Shown: positions 23,065 to 31,699, numbered from the stretch's first letter. The stretch is DNA of 37,191 nt from Anaerolineales bacterium (GCA_016783125.1 JADHXE010000007.1:1-37191), one strand, 5' to 3'. Numbers and translations: made by a program. The notes: a model not told the origin generated them from the letters alone.

Positions 23065-24513
23065 TTATTTCATCCGCCCCTCAGCTTTTTCAATCACCGC
23101 ATCCAATGTTTTTACAACCCCCTCATCTAGCGGCGCGGGCCGGTATGTCTCGAAGATATCGCGCACTTTGGCATTGACCCGGTCTCCCATCGTCAGCGAG
23201 CCAGCCAACTCCCAGCTTTCACGCGAAGAGCGGTCGAACAACTTGGGCACCCAGTTGCGGCGGAAATGCTTGAAGGTATGCTCTTCTCCAACGAAGTGAC
23301 CACCAGGGCCGACCTGGTCGATCACATCCAGGGCGATGGTTTCCTCGTTAATCTCGATGCCGCCCATAAAGCGTTTGACCAAACCAGCGACCTCGTCCAT
23401 CGCCGCGATCTGTTCGTAGGATGCCGTGATACCCCCTTCGAGGTAACCCACATCATGGATCAAGTTACCGCCGCCCAGGGCTGTGATCATCATCCAGACG
23501 GCCCCCTCGGCGGCGGCCTGCTGGTCGAATACTTTGGCATCGCTGCAACCTGAGAAAGCAAAGATGGGGATTTCGTAGAAATGACACATCTCAGCGAAGG
23601 CAGTATTCCCCAACATTACCTCCGGCGCGGCGTAGGAAATTAATCCTTGCCCCATATCCATAAACAGGATGCCGCCCGCCCCGATCATCGGCGCGCCCTC
23701 GCGGACTAACTGAGTGATCAGCAAGCCGCTGAGCTGCTCGGCGTTGGCCTGCACCAGCGCTCCGGCAACCGTCACTGGCGCAGTGGCCCCGACCATCATC
23801 CCTGGGGTATAGACCACCGGCAATCCCTTATCAGCCAGGAAGAGCAATTTTTCGCAGCTCTCCTCAGCATGAGTCAATGGGGAGATCGGTTCGCTGTACA
23901 GGGCGCAGAAAGGATTGCGCTGCAAAGCCTCAGCACCCCCGGCGACGGCTTCAGCCATCTCGATGATCGCTTCCAGATTGCGGCGGCTCCAGGCTGTATA
24001 AATAATTGGCTTGGTTGTATTCGAGACCATCTCCCGGAAATGATACAGATCAGAGAGATTCTCAGTCACATCCGAGGCGATACCCATACACATCAGAAAG
24101 TCGATATGCTCAAGGGCATCCACCAGTTTGGCTACGTTGGCAACATCCGCCAGAACGGCCTCACGGCGCTCGCCGGTATAGGCATCCAGCACGAAGGGGG
24201 TATCCGAGCCGGTGCCGTAGTAACCCTTGCGGCCTTCCAATTCCATGGCGGGGTTGCCGTCGCGGTCGCACAACACCACCCGCGTCGGAGCGCTGCGGAT
24301 GGCCCATTCAATCAAATGCGAGGGAATGCGTACCCTCTCACCATCCAGCCAGCAGCCGGCTTTCTTCAATAACTCGCGCACCTCCGGGACCAAAACATTC
24401 ACCCCCGTTCGGCGGAGCAACTCTAAGGTCGCGCCGTGAATCTCCTGCTTCTGGTCATCGCTAAGCAGCTTAATGCCTGGTGAAACTTGAGCTACGAAAT
24501 CGCCGTTGATCAT
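23065..24513 (-). CDS. MttB-family corrinoid methyltransferase, non-pyrrolysine type
   Basis: This 482-residue protein belongs to the trimethylamine methyltransferase (MttB) superfamily, TIM-barrel enzymes that move a methyl group from a quaternary or tertiary amine to a corrinoid protein. Family segments include GTGSDTPFVLDAYTGERREA, ILFMDMGQGLISYAAPE, FAFSGCSDAKVFDQQAAAEG and DQVGPGGHFVGEEHTFKHFR. The frame has no internal TAG at the pyrrolysine site, so it is of the MtgB-like type. MtgB uses glycine betaine; other relatives use proline betaine, carnitine or butyrobetaine. No corrinoid protein or MtgA-like partner gene is in the window. The start is supported by AAGGAG upstream of ATG (24513). 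A TATAAT box lies about 75 bases upstream. Confidence 0.88.
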   Translation of the reverse strand: MINGDFVAQVSPGIKLLSDDQKQEIHGATLELLRRTGVNVLVPEVRELLKKAGCWLDGERVRIPSHLIEWAIRSAPTRVVLCDRDGNPAMELEGRKGYYGTGSDTPFVLDAYTGERREAVLADVANVAKLVDALEHIDFLMCMGIASDVTENLSDLYHFREMVSNTTKPIIYTAWSRRNLEAIIEMAEAVAGGAEALQRNPFCALYSEPISPLTHAEESCEKLLFLADKGLPVVYTPGMMVGATAPVTVAGALVQANAEQLSGLLITQLVREGAPMIGAGGILFMDMGQGLISYAAPEVMLGNTAFAEMCHFYEIPIFAFSGCSDAKVFDQQAAAEGAVWMMITALGGGNLIHDVGYLEGGITASYEQIAAMDEVAGLVKRFMGGIEINEETIALDVIDQVGPGGHFVGEEHTFKHFRRNWVPKLFDRSSRESWELAGSLTMGDRVNAKVRDIFETYRPAPLDEGVVKTLDAVIEKAEGRMK

Positions 24514-24583
24514 CTACATTCTCCTTTGAAGTTTCTCAGAGCTACGCTCCCCCTAAATCATTTGGGTGTGTCTTGGTAGAATC

Positions 24584-24609
24584 ATTATAGCATAGGCGCC
24601 TACTGTCAA
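24584..24609 (-). promoter_or_regulatory. Candidate promoter for the MttB-family gene with an internal palindrome
   Basis: Read on the minus strand, TTGACA (24604-24609) and TATAAT (24584-24589) are both perfect consensus boxes, and TGC precedes TATAAT as an extended -10. The spacer is only 14 bases and contains the perfect palindrome TAGGCGCCTA (24593-24602). The short spacing would be inefficient for sigma70, so either the -35 is not used or a regulator binds the palindrome. Confidence 0.55.
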
Positions 24610-24736
24610 TTTCAAAAGGGCCTTTTTGTACCTTATCTGTAATGGTCAACAAGATGATAGGCACACAAAGAATATCACGCAAAGTCGCAAAGTCGCAAAG
24701 AAAAACGGCATGGCTCATTTTGAACCAAAAACACCC

Positions 24737-24759
24737 TTCGTCAAGCTCAGGACATGCCT
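24737..24759. repeat. Single copy of the cttcgtcaagctcaggaca repeat
   Basis: CTTCGTCAAGCTCAGGACA is a half-palindrome motif that I recall as a dispersed intergenic repeat in many bacterial genomes; read in reverse it encodes peptides like ACPELDEG. Only one arm is present here. It is not a gene. Confidence 0.5.
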
Positions 24760-24781
24760 TTACAATTAGCGTCACAGGTTT

Positions 24782-24868
24782 AACACGAATGATTACGAAT
24801 ATCACGAGTTGCACGAATAAAGTCATGAAAAATTCGTGTAATTCGGCCAATTCGTGCATATTCGTGTT
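24782..24868. repeat. 37-bp inverted repeat of cacgaat words
   Basis: Arms 24782-24818 and 24832-24868 pair over most positions; both outer ends read AACACGAAT or its complement. The word composition is the same as at 4615-4727. Confidence 0.8.
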
Positions 24869-24988
24869 TTCCCATGCTTCAAATTTGTCAAGCTAGATTC
24901 TCAGTATTTTGAACCATGCCAGAATTTGTGCACTACAGACTGGTGAGCTCTAAAATATTCCCTTCGTAACCTCTTACAGGAGACAAAC

Positions 24989-25894
24989 ATGGCAAAAAAT
25001 AATCGCTGGACATCCAAAAATATCCCCGATATGAGCGGCAAAATCGCCCTCATCACCGGGGCCAACAGCGGCATCGGCTACGAAGCAGCGCGTGCTCTGG
25101 CGGTGAAGGGCGCTATGGTGATCATGGCCTGCCGCAGCCAGCAAAAGGGAGATAGCGCAGCTCAGAATATCGAAAATGAAGGCCCGCTTAGGGAAGTCGC
25201 CGTAATGCAGCTTGACCTGGCCGACCTGTCTTCCGTGCGTCAATTCGCCCAGGACTTCCACTCGAATTACGATAAGCTGGATATCCTGGTCAACAACGCC
25301 GGGGTGATGGCGATCCCCTATCAGAAAACCGCCGATGGCTTCGAGATGCAGTTCGGCACCAACCACCTGGGGCACTTCGCCCTGACCGGCCTGCTGCTCG
25401 ATAGATTGCTGCAAACCGAAAACTCGCGCGTGGTCACCGTAAGCAGCACAGCCCACACCATGGGACAGGTTGATTTCGATAACTTGAACAGTGAAAGATC
25501 TTATACCCGCTGGGGAGCTTACGGATTGAGTAAATTAGCGAATCTACTATTTGCCTATGAGCTGCAACGAAAACTAAGCGCAGCGGGCAGCTCGGCCCTG
25601 AGCACAGCCGCCCATCCGGGTTACTCGGCTACCAATCTACAACGCTCCTCGTTGGTGTTTCGTCTATTGAATCCCATCATTGCCCAAAGTCAGGAAATGG
25701 GCGCACTACCCATGCTCTATGCGGCTACCGATCCCAATATCATCGGCGGCGATTATATTGGCCCCGACAGGTGGGGCGGTTGGCGCGGCTATCCCACCAA
25801 GGTGCAATCCAATCGCGCTTCGCACAATGAAGCGATTGCCAAACGCTTATGGGAAGTTTCTGAGAGTTTGACGGGGGTGAGTTATTCTTTCTAA
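24989..25894 (+). CDS. Short-chain dehydrogenase/reductase, retinol-dehydrogenase-like
   Basis: This 301-residue protein is a classical SDR that oxidises or reduces alcohols and ketones with NAD(P). The nucleotide-binding motif ITGANSGIGYEAARAL is at about 18-33, NNAGVMAIP at about 101-109, the Ser of TVSSTAH at about 152, and the catalytic YGLSK at about 177-181. TNHLGHFALTGLLL and HPGYSATNLQ also fit retinol-dehydrogenase/WWOX-type members. The ACRSQQKG segment after the second strand suggests NADP preference because of the Arg. The start has CAGGAGAC at good spacing. The true substrate is unknown. Confidence 0.9.
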   Translation: MAKNNRWTSKNIPDMSGKIALITGANSGIGYEAARALAVKGAMVIMACRSQQKGDSAAQNIENEGPLREVAVMQLDLADLSSVRQFAQDFHSNYDKLDILVNNAGVMAIPYQKTADGFEMQFGTNHLGHFALTGLLLDRLLQTENSRVVTVSSTAHTMGQVDFDNLNSERSYTRWGAYGLSKLANLLFAYELQRKLSAAGSSALSTAAHPGYSATNLQRSSLVFRLLNPIIAQSQEMGALPMLYAATDPNIIGGDYIGPDRWGGWRGYPTKVQSNRASHNEAIAKRLWEVSESLTGVSYSF

Positions 25895-25953
25895 GTTTTC
25901 ACCTTCTCTACCCGCACCGCCGCGACCTTCGTCTCTGGTTTCTGGCCGGAACG

Positions 25954-27090
25954 CTAACCGCCTTGGACGGGAATCGCAAACCTGAAGGTCGAACCGCAGC
26001 CAGGTTCTGATTCGACTGTGATTTCTCCACCCATCCCTTCAACAATGCGCTTGATAATAACCAGTCCCAGGCCGGTACCGGGTACGTCCATTTCTTTCGT
26101 ATTTTTAGCTCGGAAGAACTCGCTGAAGAGTCGTTCCTGCTCATCCGGCGGAATGCCGATCCCGGTATCGCTAACCTCGCCGATGAGACTACCCCCTTTG
26201 ACATAGAGCCGGGCAGCCACGCGCCCGTTTTCGGGTGTATATTTGATCGCGTTGCTGATCAGGTTACGCCACAGGCTCTTGATCTGTTCGGGGGCGGCAA
26301 TCACCACGGGAATATCCTCACCCGCCTCAATTTCAAACTGAATGTTTTTCTGCGCCATCTGTCCCTGAAAACCATCCATAACGGCATGGAGGATTTCGTC
26401 CAGCCGTACTTCGGTCACTTTGAACGTTTCGATAACTTCAAGGTGGCCCAATTCCAGCAGATCAGCAAGTAAATCAATCTCCTCCTGCGTGCGCGCCAGG
26501 CACTTGGCGATAATTTCAGGTTGGTCTTCCAGGGGGACATATCCCTGCTGGATGAGTTTGAGATAATTCTCGATAGCCGATACCGGTGCCTGCAGGTCGT
26601 GAGTCACCAGGCGGATAAACTGTCGTTTGGCGCGGTCGAGTTCCTCCAGGCGGTTTTTCTCTTCTTCCAAACGATGCGCTTCGGCCACTGCGGCCTGGGC
26701 GCGCTTCGCATCCAGGGAAAGCCTGCGCCGCTCGATGCCCTGGGCAACCGCCAGGAGCAGGTCATCCACGGAAAAGGGCTTGGACAAGAAATCATAGGCG
26801 CCTTCTTTGATGGCCCTCACCGCCAATTCTACGGTTGCATATCCGGTGATCATCACGCACACGGTTTCAGGGTCGTGTGCGTGAATGGATGCGATCAGGT
26901 CAATACCGTTCACGCCGGGCATCATAACATCAATAAGCACCAGATCGTAGCTGTTTTCTCGGATTTTTTGCAGGCCTGCCTCGCCGTCAAAGGTTATATC
27001 GACGCAATAGCCCTCCGGAACCAGTGCCCGCTGGATACCCTCGCAGATGCCGATTTCATCATCGATCACCAGTATTTTTGCATTGCTCAT
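25954..27090 (-). CDS. Receiver-histidine kinase hybrid (response regulator N-terminus, HisKA/HATPase)
   Basis: This soluble signalling protein of about 378 residues starts with a receiver domain (KILVIDDE, phosphoacceptor in LVLIDVMMPG, MITGYA and KPFS). A coiled linker follows, then HisKA with THDLQAPVSAIENYLKLIQ (His about 160) and a HATPase domain (NLISNAIKY, VSDTGIGIPPDE, GTGLGLVIIKRI). Such proteins take phosphate from one kinase and pass the signal on. It begins 25 bases after the membrane sensor kinase on the same strand, so the two likely form a phosphorelay. I chose ATG 27090; a TTG at 27126 overlaps the upstream gene and lies upstream of the conserved start of the domain. No DNA-binding domain is present. 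Confidence 0.88.
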   Translation of the reverse strand: MSNAKILVIDDEIGICEGIQRALVPEGYCVDITFDGEAGLQKIRENSYDLVLIDVMMPGVNGIDLIASIHAHDPETVCVMITGYATVELAVRAIKEGAYDFLSKPFSVDDLLLAVAQGIERRRLSLDAKRAQAAVAEAHRLEEEKNRLEELDRAKRQFIRLVTHDLQAPVSAIENYLKLIQQGYVPLEDQPEIIAKCLARTQEEIDLLADLLELGHLEVIETFKVTEVRLDEILHAVMDGFQGQMAQKNIQFEIEAGEDIPVVIAAPEQIKSLWRNLISNAIKYTPENGRVAARLYVKGGSLIGEVSDTGIGIPPDEQERLFSEFFRAKNTKEMDVPGTGLGLVIIKRIVEGMGGEITVESEPGCGSTFRFAIPVQGG

Positions 27091-27115
27091 CGCATGTTTC
27101 TCACTCGGAGGCAGT

Positions 27116-29128
27116 TTACCCTCCAATCAAATCTTGGTCAGGCGGCGTATGGTTAGGGAATTGTGCTACCTCGCCCCGGTTTGGTAGACGGAGGCGCAAG
27201 TGGATGGTGAAGGTTGTCCCCTCCCCGACCTGGCTTTGGACGTTGATCTGGCCGCGGTGCATCTTGATGATCCCATAGGTGATCGCCAGTCCCAGGCCGG
27301 TGCCTTTTCCGATAGGTTTGGTGGTGAAGAATGGCGTGTACACTTTGGGTAAGTTTTCGAGAGCGATGCCCTCCCCGGTATCTTCGATCTTGATGGTCAC
27401 CATCCCAGTTGGTCCTGGCTTCGTCCTGATGGTGATCGTCCCGCCTCCCGGCACGGCCTCCGCGGCGTTCGACAGCAAGTTGATGAATACAGCCTGTAGT
27501 TGGACCGGGTCGGCCTGAATTTCTGGCAGGTCAGGAGCCAGATCGGTTTGAATGCTGATGTCTTCGTAGAGGGCATGTTTACCCTCGATCTCGATGATGG
27601 TCTGGATCAGCGCATTGAGGTCAAGTACCTGGGCCTCGACCTGGTGCTGACGGGCGAAGTCGAGCAGGGCGGCAACGATGGTCTTGCAACGGTTGGTCTC
27701 GCGGACGATGGTTTCCATACCCTCGCTACGGGGGTCATCTTCGGGGCACTCCCGCTTCAGGATATCGGCGTATAACAGCACGGTAGCCAGGGGATTGTTA
27801 AGTTCGTGAGCCACACCAGCAGCCAGTTGGCCCAGAGATGCCAGGTTTTCTTTATGCACCAGTTGATCCTGGGTGATTTGCAGGGTATCGAGCATATTGT
27901 TGAATGCCGCGGCCAACTGACCAACTTCACCGCCCGCCATGACCGGGGCGCGAGCGCTCAGATCCCCATCAGCGACCTGGTGGCTGGCACTGGACAACTC
28001 ACGCAGCTCTTTGAGCGGGCGGGTAATCATGCGGGAGACCGGCGTCGCCAGGAAAAAAGTCATCAGGATAGTCAAGCCTGCTACCAGCAAAATGCGCTGG
28101 TTGACAGCCTGGATCAATGCATGGAAAACAGACTGGCGCACACCAACGTTCATGATGCCAACAATTTGCCCGGCATGATCCCGCAGTGGTTCGTAGCGGG
28201 TAATGTAGTTTTCGTTGACCACAAAGGCCGTACCGATATAATCCTTTCCTCCATGGAGAACAACATCGCTGACTTCTTGCGAAACCCGCGTTCCGACAGC
28301 GCGCTGCCCCTCCGCTGTCATGACATTGGTCGATACCCGCAGATCCCCAAAAAAGATGGTGACTGTGTCGATTTGGGCAGCATCCCGGATCTGGTCTACC
28401 AGGGCATAATCGTTATTAAACATATGGAAGGCCAGGACAGACCCCAAAAGCTGGCTGCCATCCATGATCGGGGCAATCCCCGCCAATGCCAATCCAGCGT
28501 TTCCCTCACGGGGATCAAAAAGCTGCGGGGCAGCTTTGGGTGTGTCGATTAACTCGATGTGGGCCTGTTCAGCCATCCCCACTGACTGGAGGAGTGTGCC
28601 GGGGATCACCTCGACGGCTGCAATCTGACTTTGGCTATGTATAAATTCCTGAAAAAATGGAAGGGATGACCAGTTCCCGCCCGGAACAATGGATGTCTGT
28701 TCTCCCGAAGTCGAGATAATCTGTCCAGTCAGCACATTCCCGTTGATGTCTAGAATGGCTACGTATAGGCTGCCGCTCAATAACGGACTTTCCGCGAAGT
28801 TGATGATTTTATCTTCAATAAGTATGGACGCATTTATGTTTCCCTGACGAACTGCTTCGATATTATTGATAAACGTGCAGGAAAGCGACAACTGCTCAGC
28901 AATGCCCGCAACCTCTTGCAGCCTGATCTCGTAGAAAGTCTCGGCCAGATGGATGTCGCGGGCGACACGCTCGTCCATCACCTCGACCAGGTAATTGTTG
29001 ATCACGCTGGAGACCACCCAGGCGTTTATCCCGATGGTAAGGGCCGCGACCAGCGCAAACGAAAACACCAGTGTGGCCTGAAACGGGCCAGAATAAAGGT
29101 CTCTAAAATATCCGATAATGGTTTTCAT
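27116..29128 (-). CDS. Membrane sensor histidine kinase with extracytoplasmic Cache-like domain
   Basis: This protein of about 670 residues has a first membrane helix (about 14-38), a large extracytoplasmic region (about 40-330) that resembles a double Cache sensor, and a second helix (ILLVAGLTILMTFFLATPV). A HAMP domain, HisKA (LASLGQLAAGVAHELNNPLA, His about 439) and HATPase (INLLSNAAEAVPGG, IEDTGEGI, GKGTGLGLAITYGI) follow. Cache domains bind small molecules such as organic acids or amino acids. The kinase core is of the NtrB/ZraS-like type. The start at 29128 has an AAGGTGA site before it; a longer GTG start at 29176 is less likely. It lies between a receiver protein and a receiver-kinase hybrid. 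Confidence 0.9.
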   Translation of the reverse strand: MKTIIGYFRDLYSGPFQATLVFSFALVAALTIGINAWVVSSVINNYLVEVMDERVARDIHLAETFYEIRLQEVAGIAEQLSLSCTFINNIEAVRQGNINASILIEDKIINFAESPLLSGSLYVAILDINGNVLTGQIISTSGEQTSIVPGGNWSSLPFFQEFIHSQSQIAAVEVIPGTLLQSVGMAEQAHIELIDTPKAAPQLFDPREGNAGLALAGIAPIMDGSQLLGSVLAFHMFNNDYALVDQIRDAAQIDTVTIFFGDLRVSTNVMTAEGQRAVGTRVSQEVSDVVLHGGKDYIGTAFVVNENYITRYEPLRDHAGQIVGIMNVGVRQSVFHALIQAVNQRILLVAGLTILMTFFLATPVSRMITRPLKELRELSSASHQVADGDLSARAPVMAGGEVGQLAAAFNNMLDTLQITQDQLVHKENLASLGQLAAGVAHELNNPLATVLLYADILKRECPEDDPRSEGMETIVRETNRCKTIVAALLDFARQHQVEAQVLDLNALIQTIIEIEGKHALYEDISIQTDLAPDLPEIQADPVQLQAVFINLLSNAAEAVPGGGTITIRTKPGPTGMVTIKIEDTGEGIALENLPKVYTPFFTTKPIGKGTGLGLAITYGIIKMHRGQINVQSQVGEGTTFTIHLRLRLPNRGEVAQFPNHTPPDQDLIGG

Positions 29129-29257
29129 CTTTGTCGATTCACCTTTCGTCAAAAGAATACCCAGGTCTGTAGTCACCTATAGAGCACGCATAGCGGAACA
29201 CGATAGGTCCCGTTTTGAACTTTGTACTGGCATGCATGACCACGAACACCACTCGAA

Positions 29258-29635
29258 TTATTTGACCAGCAGCTTATTCACCTGCTTGATCAGCTTGGCG
29301 GGATCGATCGGCTTGCTCATAAAAGCCCGAATGTGAATGTAATCGTCTGTGGGGAACAACTCGGCATAGTCGGTATTGGCAATCGATGTCACCATGATGA
29401 TGGGGATATCCCGCATCTCATCGTCCTCGTACATTTGCCGGCTCATGGAGAGACCGTCCAGCACGGAGTCCATCATGACGTCCAAGACAATCAAATCGGG
29501 TTGATCTTCTTTGGCGCGCCGGTAGCCTTCATTGCCACTCTTGGCGCTGAAAATGGTGTGACCTTCTTTTTCCAGCACAATGCGGGTGGCGTTTTGGAAG
29601 TCAGGATCATCGTCTACGATCAAAATTTTTGCCAT
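29258..29635 (-). CDS. Single-domain response regulator (receiver)
   Basis: This 125-residue protein is a stand-alone CheY-like receiver domain. Acidic residues IVDDD at about 5-9, phosphoacceptor Asp in LIVLDVMMDS, MVTS and the Lys of FMSKPID are all present. It has no output domain, so it probably acts by protein interaction, for example within a relay with the two kinases downstream. AAGGAG precedes ATG 29635. It follows the NuoF gene (31204-29930) after 294 bases of repeat-containing sequence. Confidence 0.9.
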   Translation of the reverse strand: MAKILIVDDDPDFQNATRIVLEKEGHTIFSAKSGNEGYRRAKEDQPDLIVLDVMMDSVLDGLSMSRQMYEDDEMRDIPIIMVTSIANTDYAELFPTDDYIHIRAFMSKPIDPAKLIKQVNKLLVK

Positions 29636-29725
29636 GTCAAGCTCCTTATCTGAGTAACCGTTCTACCGTAAGCAGGCATGGGAACCTGCCCAATTCCTTG
29701 ATTTCGAGACACGGTTCATTAATAT

Positions 29726-29904
29726 CTTAAGTTTAGAGTTCATCCAGGAGTAAAGCCTTCTGGACACGGATTACACTGATTCTCACGGATTTTTAAGAAA
29801 TTTCCGTGGAAATCCGTGCGATCCGTGTCCTGTTTTTTCATTTAAACACAATTTATTGCAAGATTTTGGACAGTCAACCTTCACAAACGAACTCTAAACT
29901 TAAG
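29726..29904. repeat. Nested inverted repeats between NuoF and the receiver gene
   Basis: The outer arms CTTAAGTTTAGAGTTC (29726-29741) and GAACTCTAAACTTAAG (29889-29904) are a perfect 16-bp inverted repeat. Within lies a GGACACGGATT...AATCCGTG...ATCCGTGTCC inverted repeat (29762-29830). The outer pair probably marks an element of about 180 bp into which, or around which, the inner repeat was placed. The 29636-29929 gap holds no gene that I can support. Confidence 0.85.
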
Positions 29905-29929
29905 TTACATTGTACCCGTAAAATTGGTT

Positions 29930-31204
29930 TTATCCATCCATAGCATCAACCAGGCAGCACTTATGGGTGATGTGGTATTCGAACTCTTCCCGGAAGCGCT
30001 GGATGGCTGAACGCGGCGGGTTGACCAGCATCGCACCCATGGGACAAAAGGTCTGCCCATCAATGCCCTGGACCAGTTCCAGGATCAGGTCGATATCTCC
30101 AGTTTTGCCCTTGCCATGTTCCATGCGGTCCAGGATTTCGAAGATGCGCTGCGAGCCGATCCGGCAGGGGGTACAACGCCCGCAGGATTCGTGGGCAAAA
30201 AATTTACTCAAGCGGCGGGCTGCCTCCACCATGCAGGTGGACTCATCCATGACGATGATGGCCCCGGTGCCCAACTCGCTTCCCACCTGCTTGAGTGTCT
30301 CGAAGGCCATGGGGACATCGATCTGGTCGGCGGTCAACATAGGAGTGGATGTCCCACCTGGTATAATGGCTTTTAGTTTTTGACCGCCGCGTATTCCACC
30401 GGCATGTTCGTAGATGATCTCTCTCAGGGGGATGCCCAATGGGAGCTCGTAGTTGCCAGGGTGCTTCACATGCCCGCTAACAGAAAAAATCTTCGGCCCT
30501 TTACTCTCCTCGGTGCCGATCCCTGCGAACCACGCTGATCCCCGCTCGATGATGTTCGGGATGCAGGTCAGGGTCTCGATATTGTGTACCAGCGTCGGCA
30601 GGCCAAACAGGCCAGTCTGTGCCGGATACGGAGGCTTGAGGCGCGGGTTGCCGCGCTTGCCTTCCAATGATTCGAGCATGGCCGTTTCCTCGCCGCAGAT
30701 ATAAGCTCCCGCACCGCGGTGGACAGACATATCCAGGTTCAGGCCGGATCCCAGGATGTTCTCGCCCAAGTAACCATGCTCGTAAGCATCGGCAATAGCC
30801 TTGATCCAGCGCTTGACTCCCAAGAAGAACTCTCCGCGAATATAAACGTAAGCCCGGCTGGCTCCCACAGCGTAGGCTGCAATGATTACTCCTTCGATGA
30901 CCTGATGCGGGTCGCTCTCGACGATCTCGCGGTCTTTGAAAGTGCCCGGCTCACCCTCGTCCGTGTTGACAGCCACGATTTTTTGAACATCTGCATCCCG
31001 GGGCATGAACCCCCACTTGACCCCCGCGGGGAAGCCCGCCCCGCCGCGCCCGCGCAACCCAGAGCGTTTGACCATTTCGATGATCTCTTCGGGTGCCAGC
31101 GTTAAAGCTTTGCGCGCTGCCTGGTATCCGCCGTGGGCCAAATAGACACTGATCTTTTCAGAATCGGGCCGGTGAATATTGCGAGTTAAGACTGGTTCGA
31201 ACAT
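29930..31204 (-). CDS. NuoF-like NADH-binding flavoprotein, Complex I type
   Basis: This 424-residue subunit carries FMN and a [4Fe-4S] cluster and should oxidise or reduce NAD(H) for the formate dehydrogenase complex. Motifs are RGRGGAGFPAGVKWGF (about 52-67), NTDEGEPGTFKDRE, GAGAYICGEETAMLESLEGKRG, an SLBB-like segment, and the cluster motif ESCGRCTPCRIG with a later Cys near FCPMGAM. It lacks both the N-terminal thioredoxin-like and the C-terminal ferredoxin domains of the other NuoF in this cluster. The start lies 4 bases after the NuoE stop, with AGGAG inside the NuoE 3' end, so the pair is translationally coupled. Confidence 0.92.
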   Translation of the reverse strand: MFEPVLTRNIHRPDSEKISVYLAHGGYQAARKALTLAPEEIIEMVKRSGLRGRGGAGFPAGVKWGFMPRDADVQKIVAVNTDEGEPGTFKDREIVESDPHQVIEGVIIAAYAVGASRAYVYIRGEFFLGVKRWIKAIADAYEHGYLGENILGSGLNLDMSVHRGAGAYICGEETAMLESLEGKRGNPRLKPPYPAQTGLFGLPTLVHNIETLTCIPNIIERGSAWFAGIGTEESKGPKIFSVSGHVKHPGNYELPLGIPLREIIYEHAGGIRGGQKLKAIIPGGTSTPMLTADQIDVPMAFETLKQVGSELGTGAIIVMDESTCMVEAARRLSKFFAHESCGRCTPCRIGSQRIFEILDRMEHGKGKTGDIDLILELVQGIDGQTFCPMGAMLVNPPRSAIQRFREEFEYHITHKCCLVDAMDG

Positions 31205-31208
31205 GGCG

Positions 31209-31673
31209 CTACTCCTGCCTCAATTGCTCAATCAATTCATCGATGTTTTCCGGCGTCATGTTTTCGCAAAGCTCGTCGTTGACGCGCAAGGCGGGAGCCG
31301 TACCGCAGGCAGCCAAGCATTGCACGATTTCGAGGGTAAATTTGCCATCGGGGGTGGTTTCACCCGGCTTGATGTTAAGACGTTTGGCAACATGATCGAT
31401 GATTGGTTCAGCACCCCCCACTAGATAACAAGAAAGCCCTTCACAGACCTGGATACGGTATTTCCCCAGCGGCTCTAGCTTGAACATGGTGTAGAAGCTG
31501 GCCGTCGATTTTACTTGCCCAGGAGTTAGTCCTAACCTGTCGGCCACGCGCTGGATCGCATCAGGGCCTAACCAGCCATACTGCTCCTGGGCAATGTACA
31601 GGGCAGCCAGCAGACGGGAGCGTCTCCGGGGATTGACAACTGCAGGGGGGTATTCTTTATTTTCGAGGATCAA
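31209..31673 (-). CDS. NuoE-like [2Fe-2S] subunit, second copy
   Basis: This 154-residue thioredoxin-fold protein carries one [2Fe-2S] cluster with Cys motifs VCEGLSCYLVG and QCLAACG. It pairs with the NuoF encoded immediately after it. The start is probably TTG 31673: GGAGG ends about 6 bases upstream and the residues from there align with the usual NuoE N-terminus. The 100-base gap from the formate dehydrogenase gene contains an inverted repeat (31700-31775). Confidence 0.9.
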   Translation of the reverse strand: MILENKEYPPAVVNPRRRSRLLAALYIAQEQYGWLGPDAIQRVADRLGLTPGQVKSTASFYTMFKLEPLGKYRIQVCEGLSCYLVGGAEPIIDHVAKRLNIKPGETTPDGKFTLEIVQCLAACGTAPALRVNDELCENMTPENIDELIEQLRQE

Positions 31674-31699
31674 CCGGTCCTCCTCTTTTTAGACCAGGT

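Larger units (their letters stand above)
24514..24988. other. 475-base divergent gap between the MttB-family and SDR genes
   Basis: The left end holds the candidate MttB promoter. The middle contains gcaaagtc tandem words (24678-24700), a CTTCGTCAAGCTCAGGACATGCC unit (24737-24759) and a 37-bp inverted repeat (24782-24868). The right end is the SDR leader with CAGGAGAC before its ATG. No gene is supported; a 105-residue minus-strand frame here is made of repeat sequence. Confidence 0.7.

Noticed and set aside
23065-24513. MttB-family protein as a pyrrolysine protein
   Set aside because: The frame is open over the full family length with no in-frame TAG to read through.
24542-24859. 105-residue minus-strand open frame with an ACPELDEG peptide
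   Set aside because: That peptide is the translation of a dispersed noncoding repeat; the rest is cacgaat repeat.
26521-27156. 211-residue plus-strand open frame
   Set aside because: It is antisense to the receiver-kinase hybrid, whose motifs are complete.
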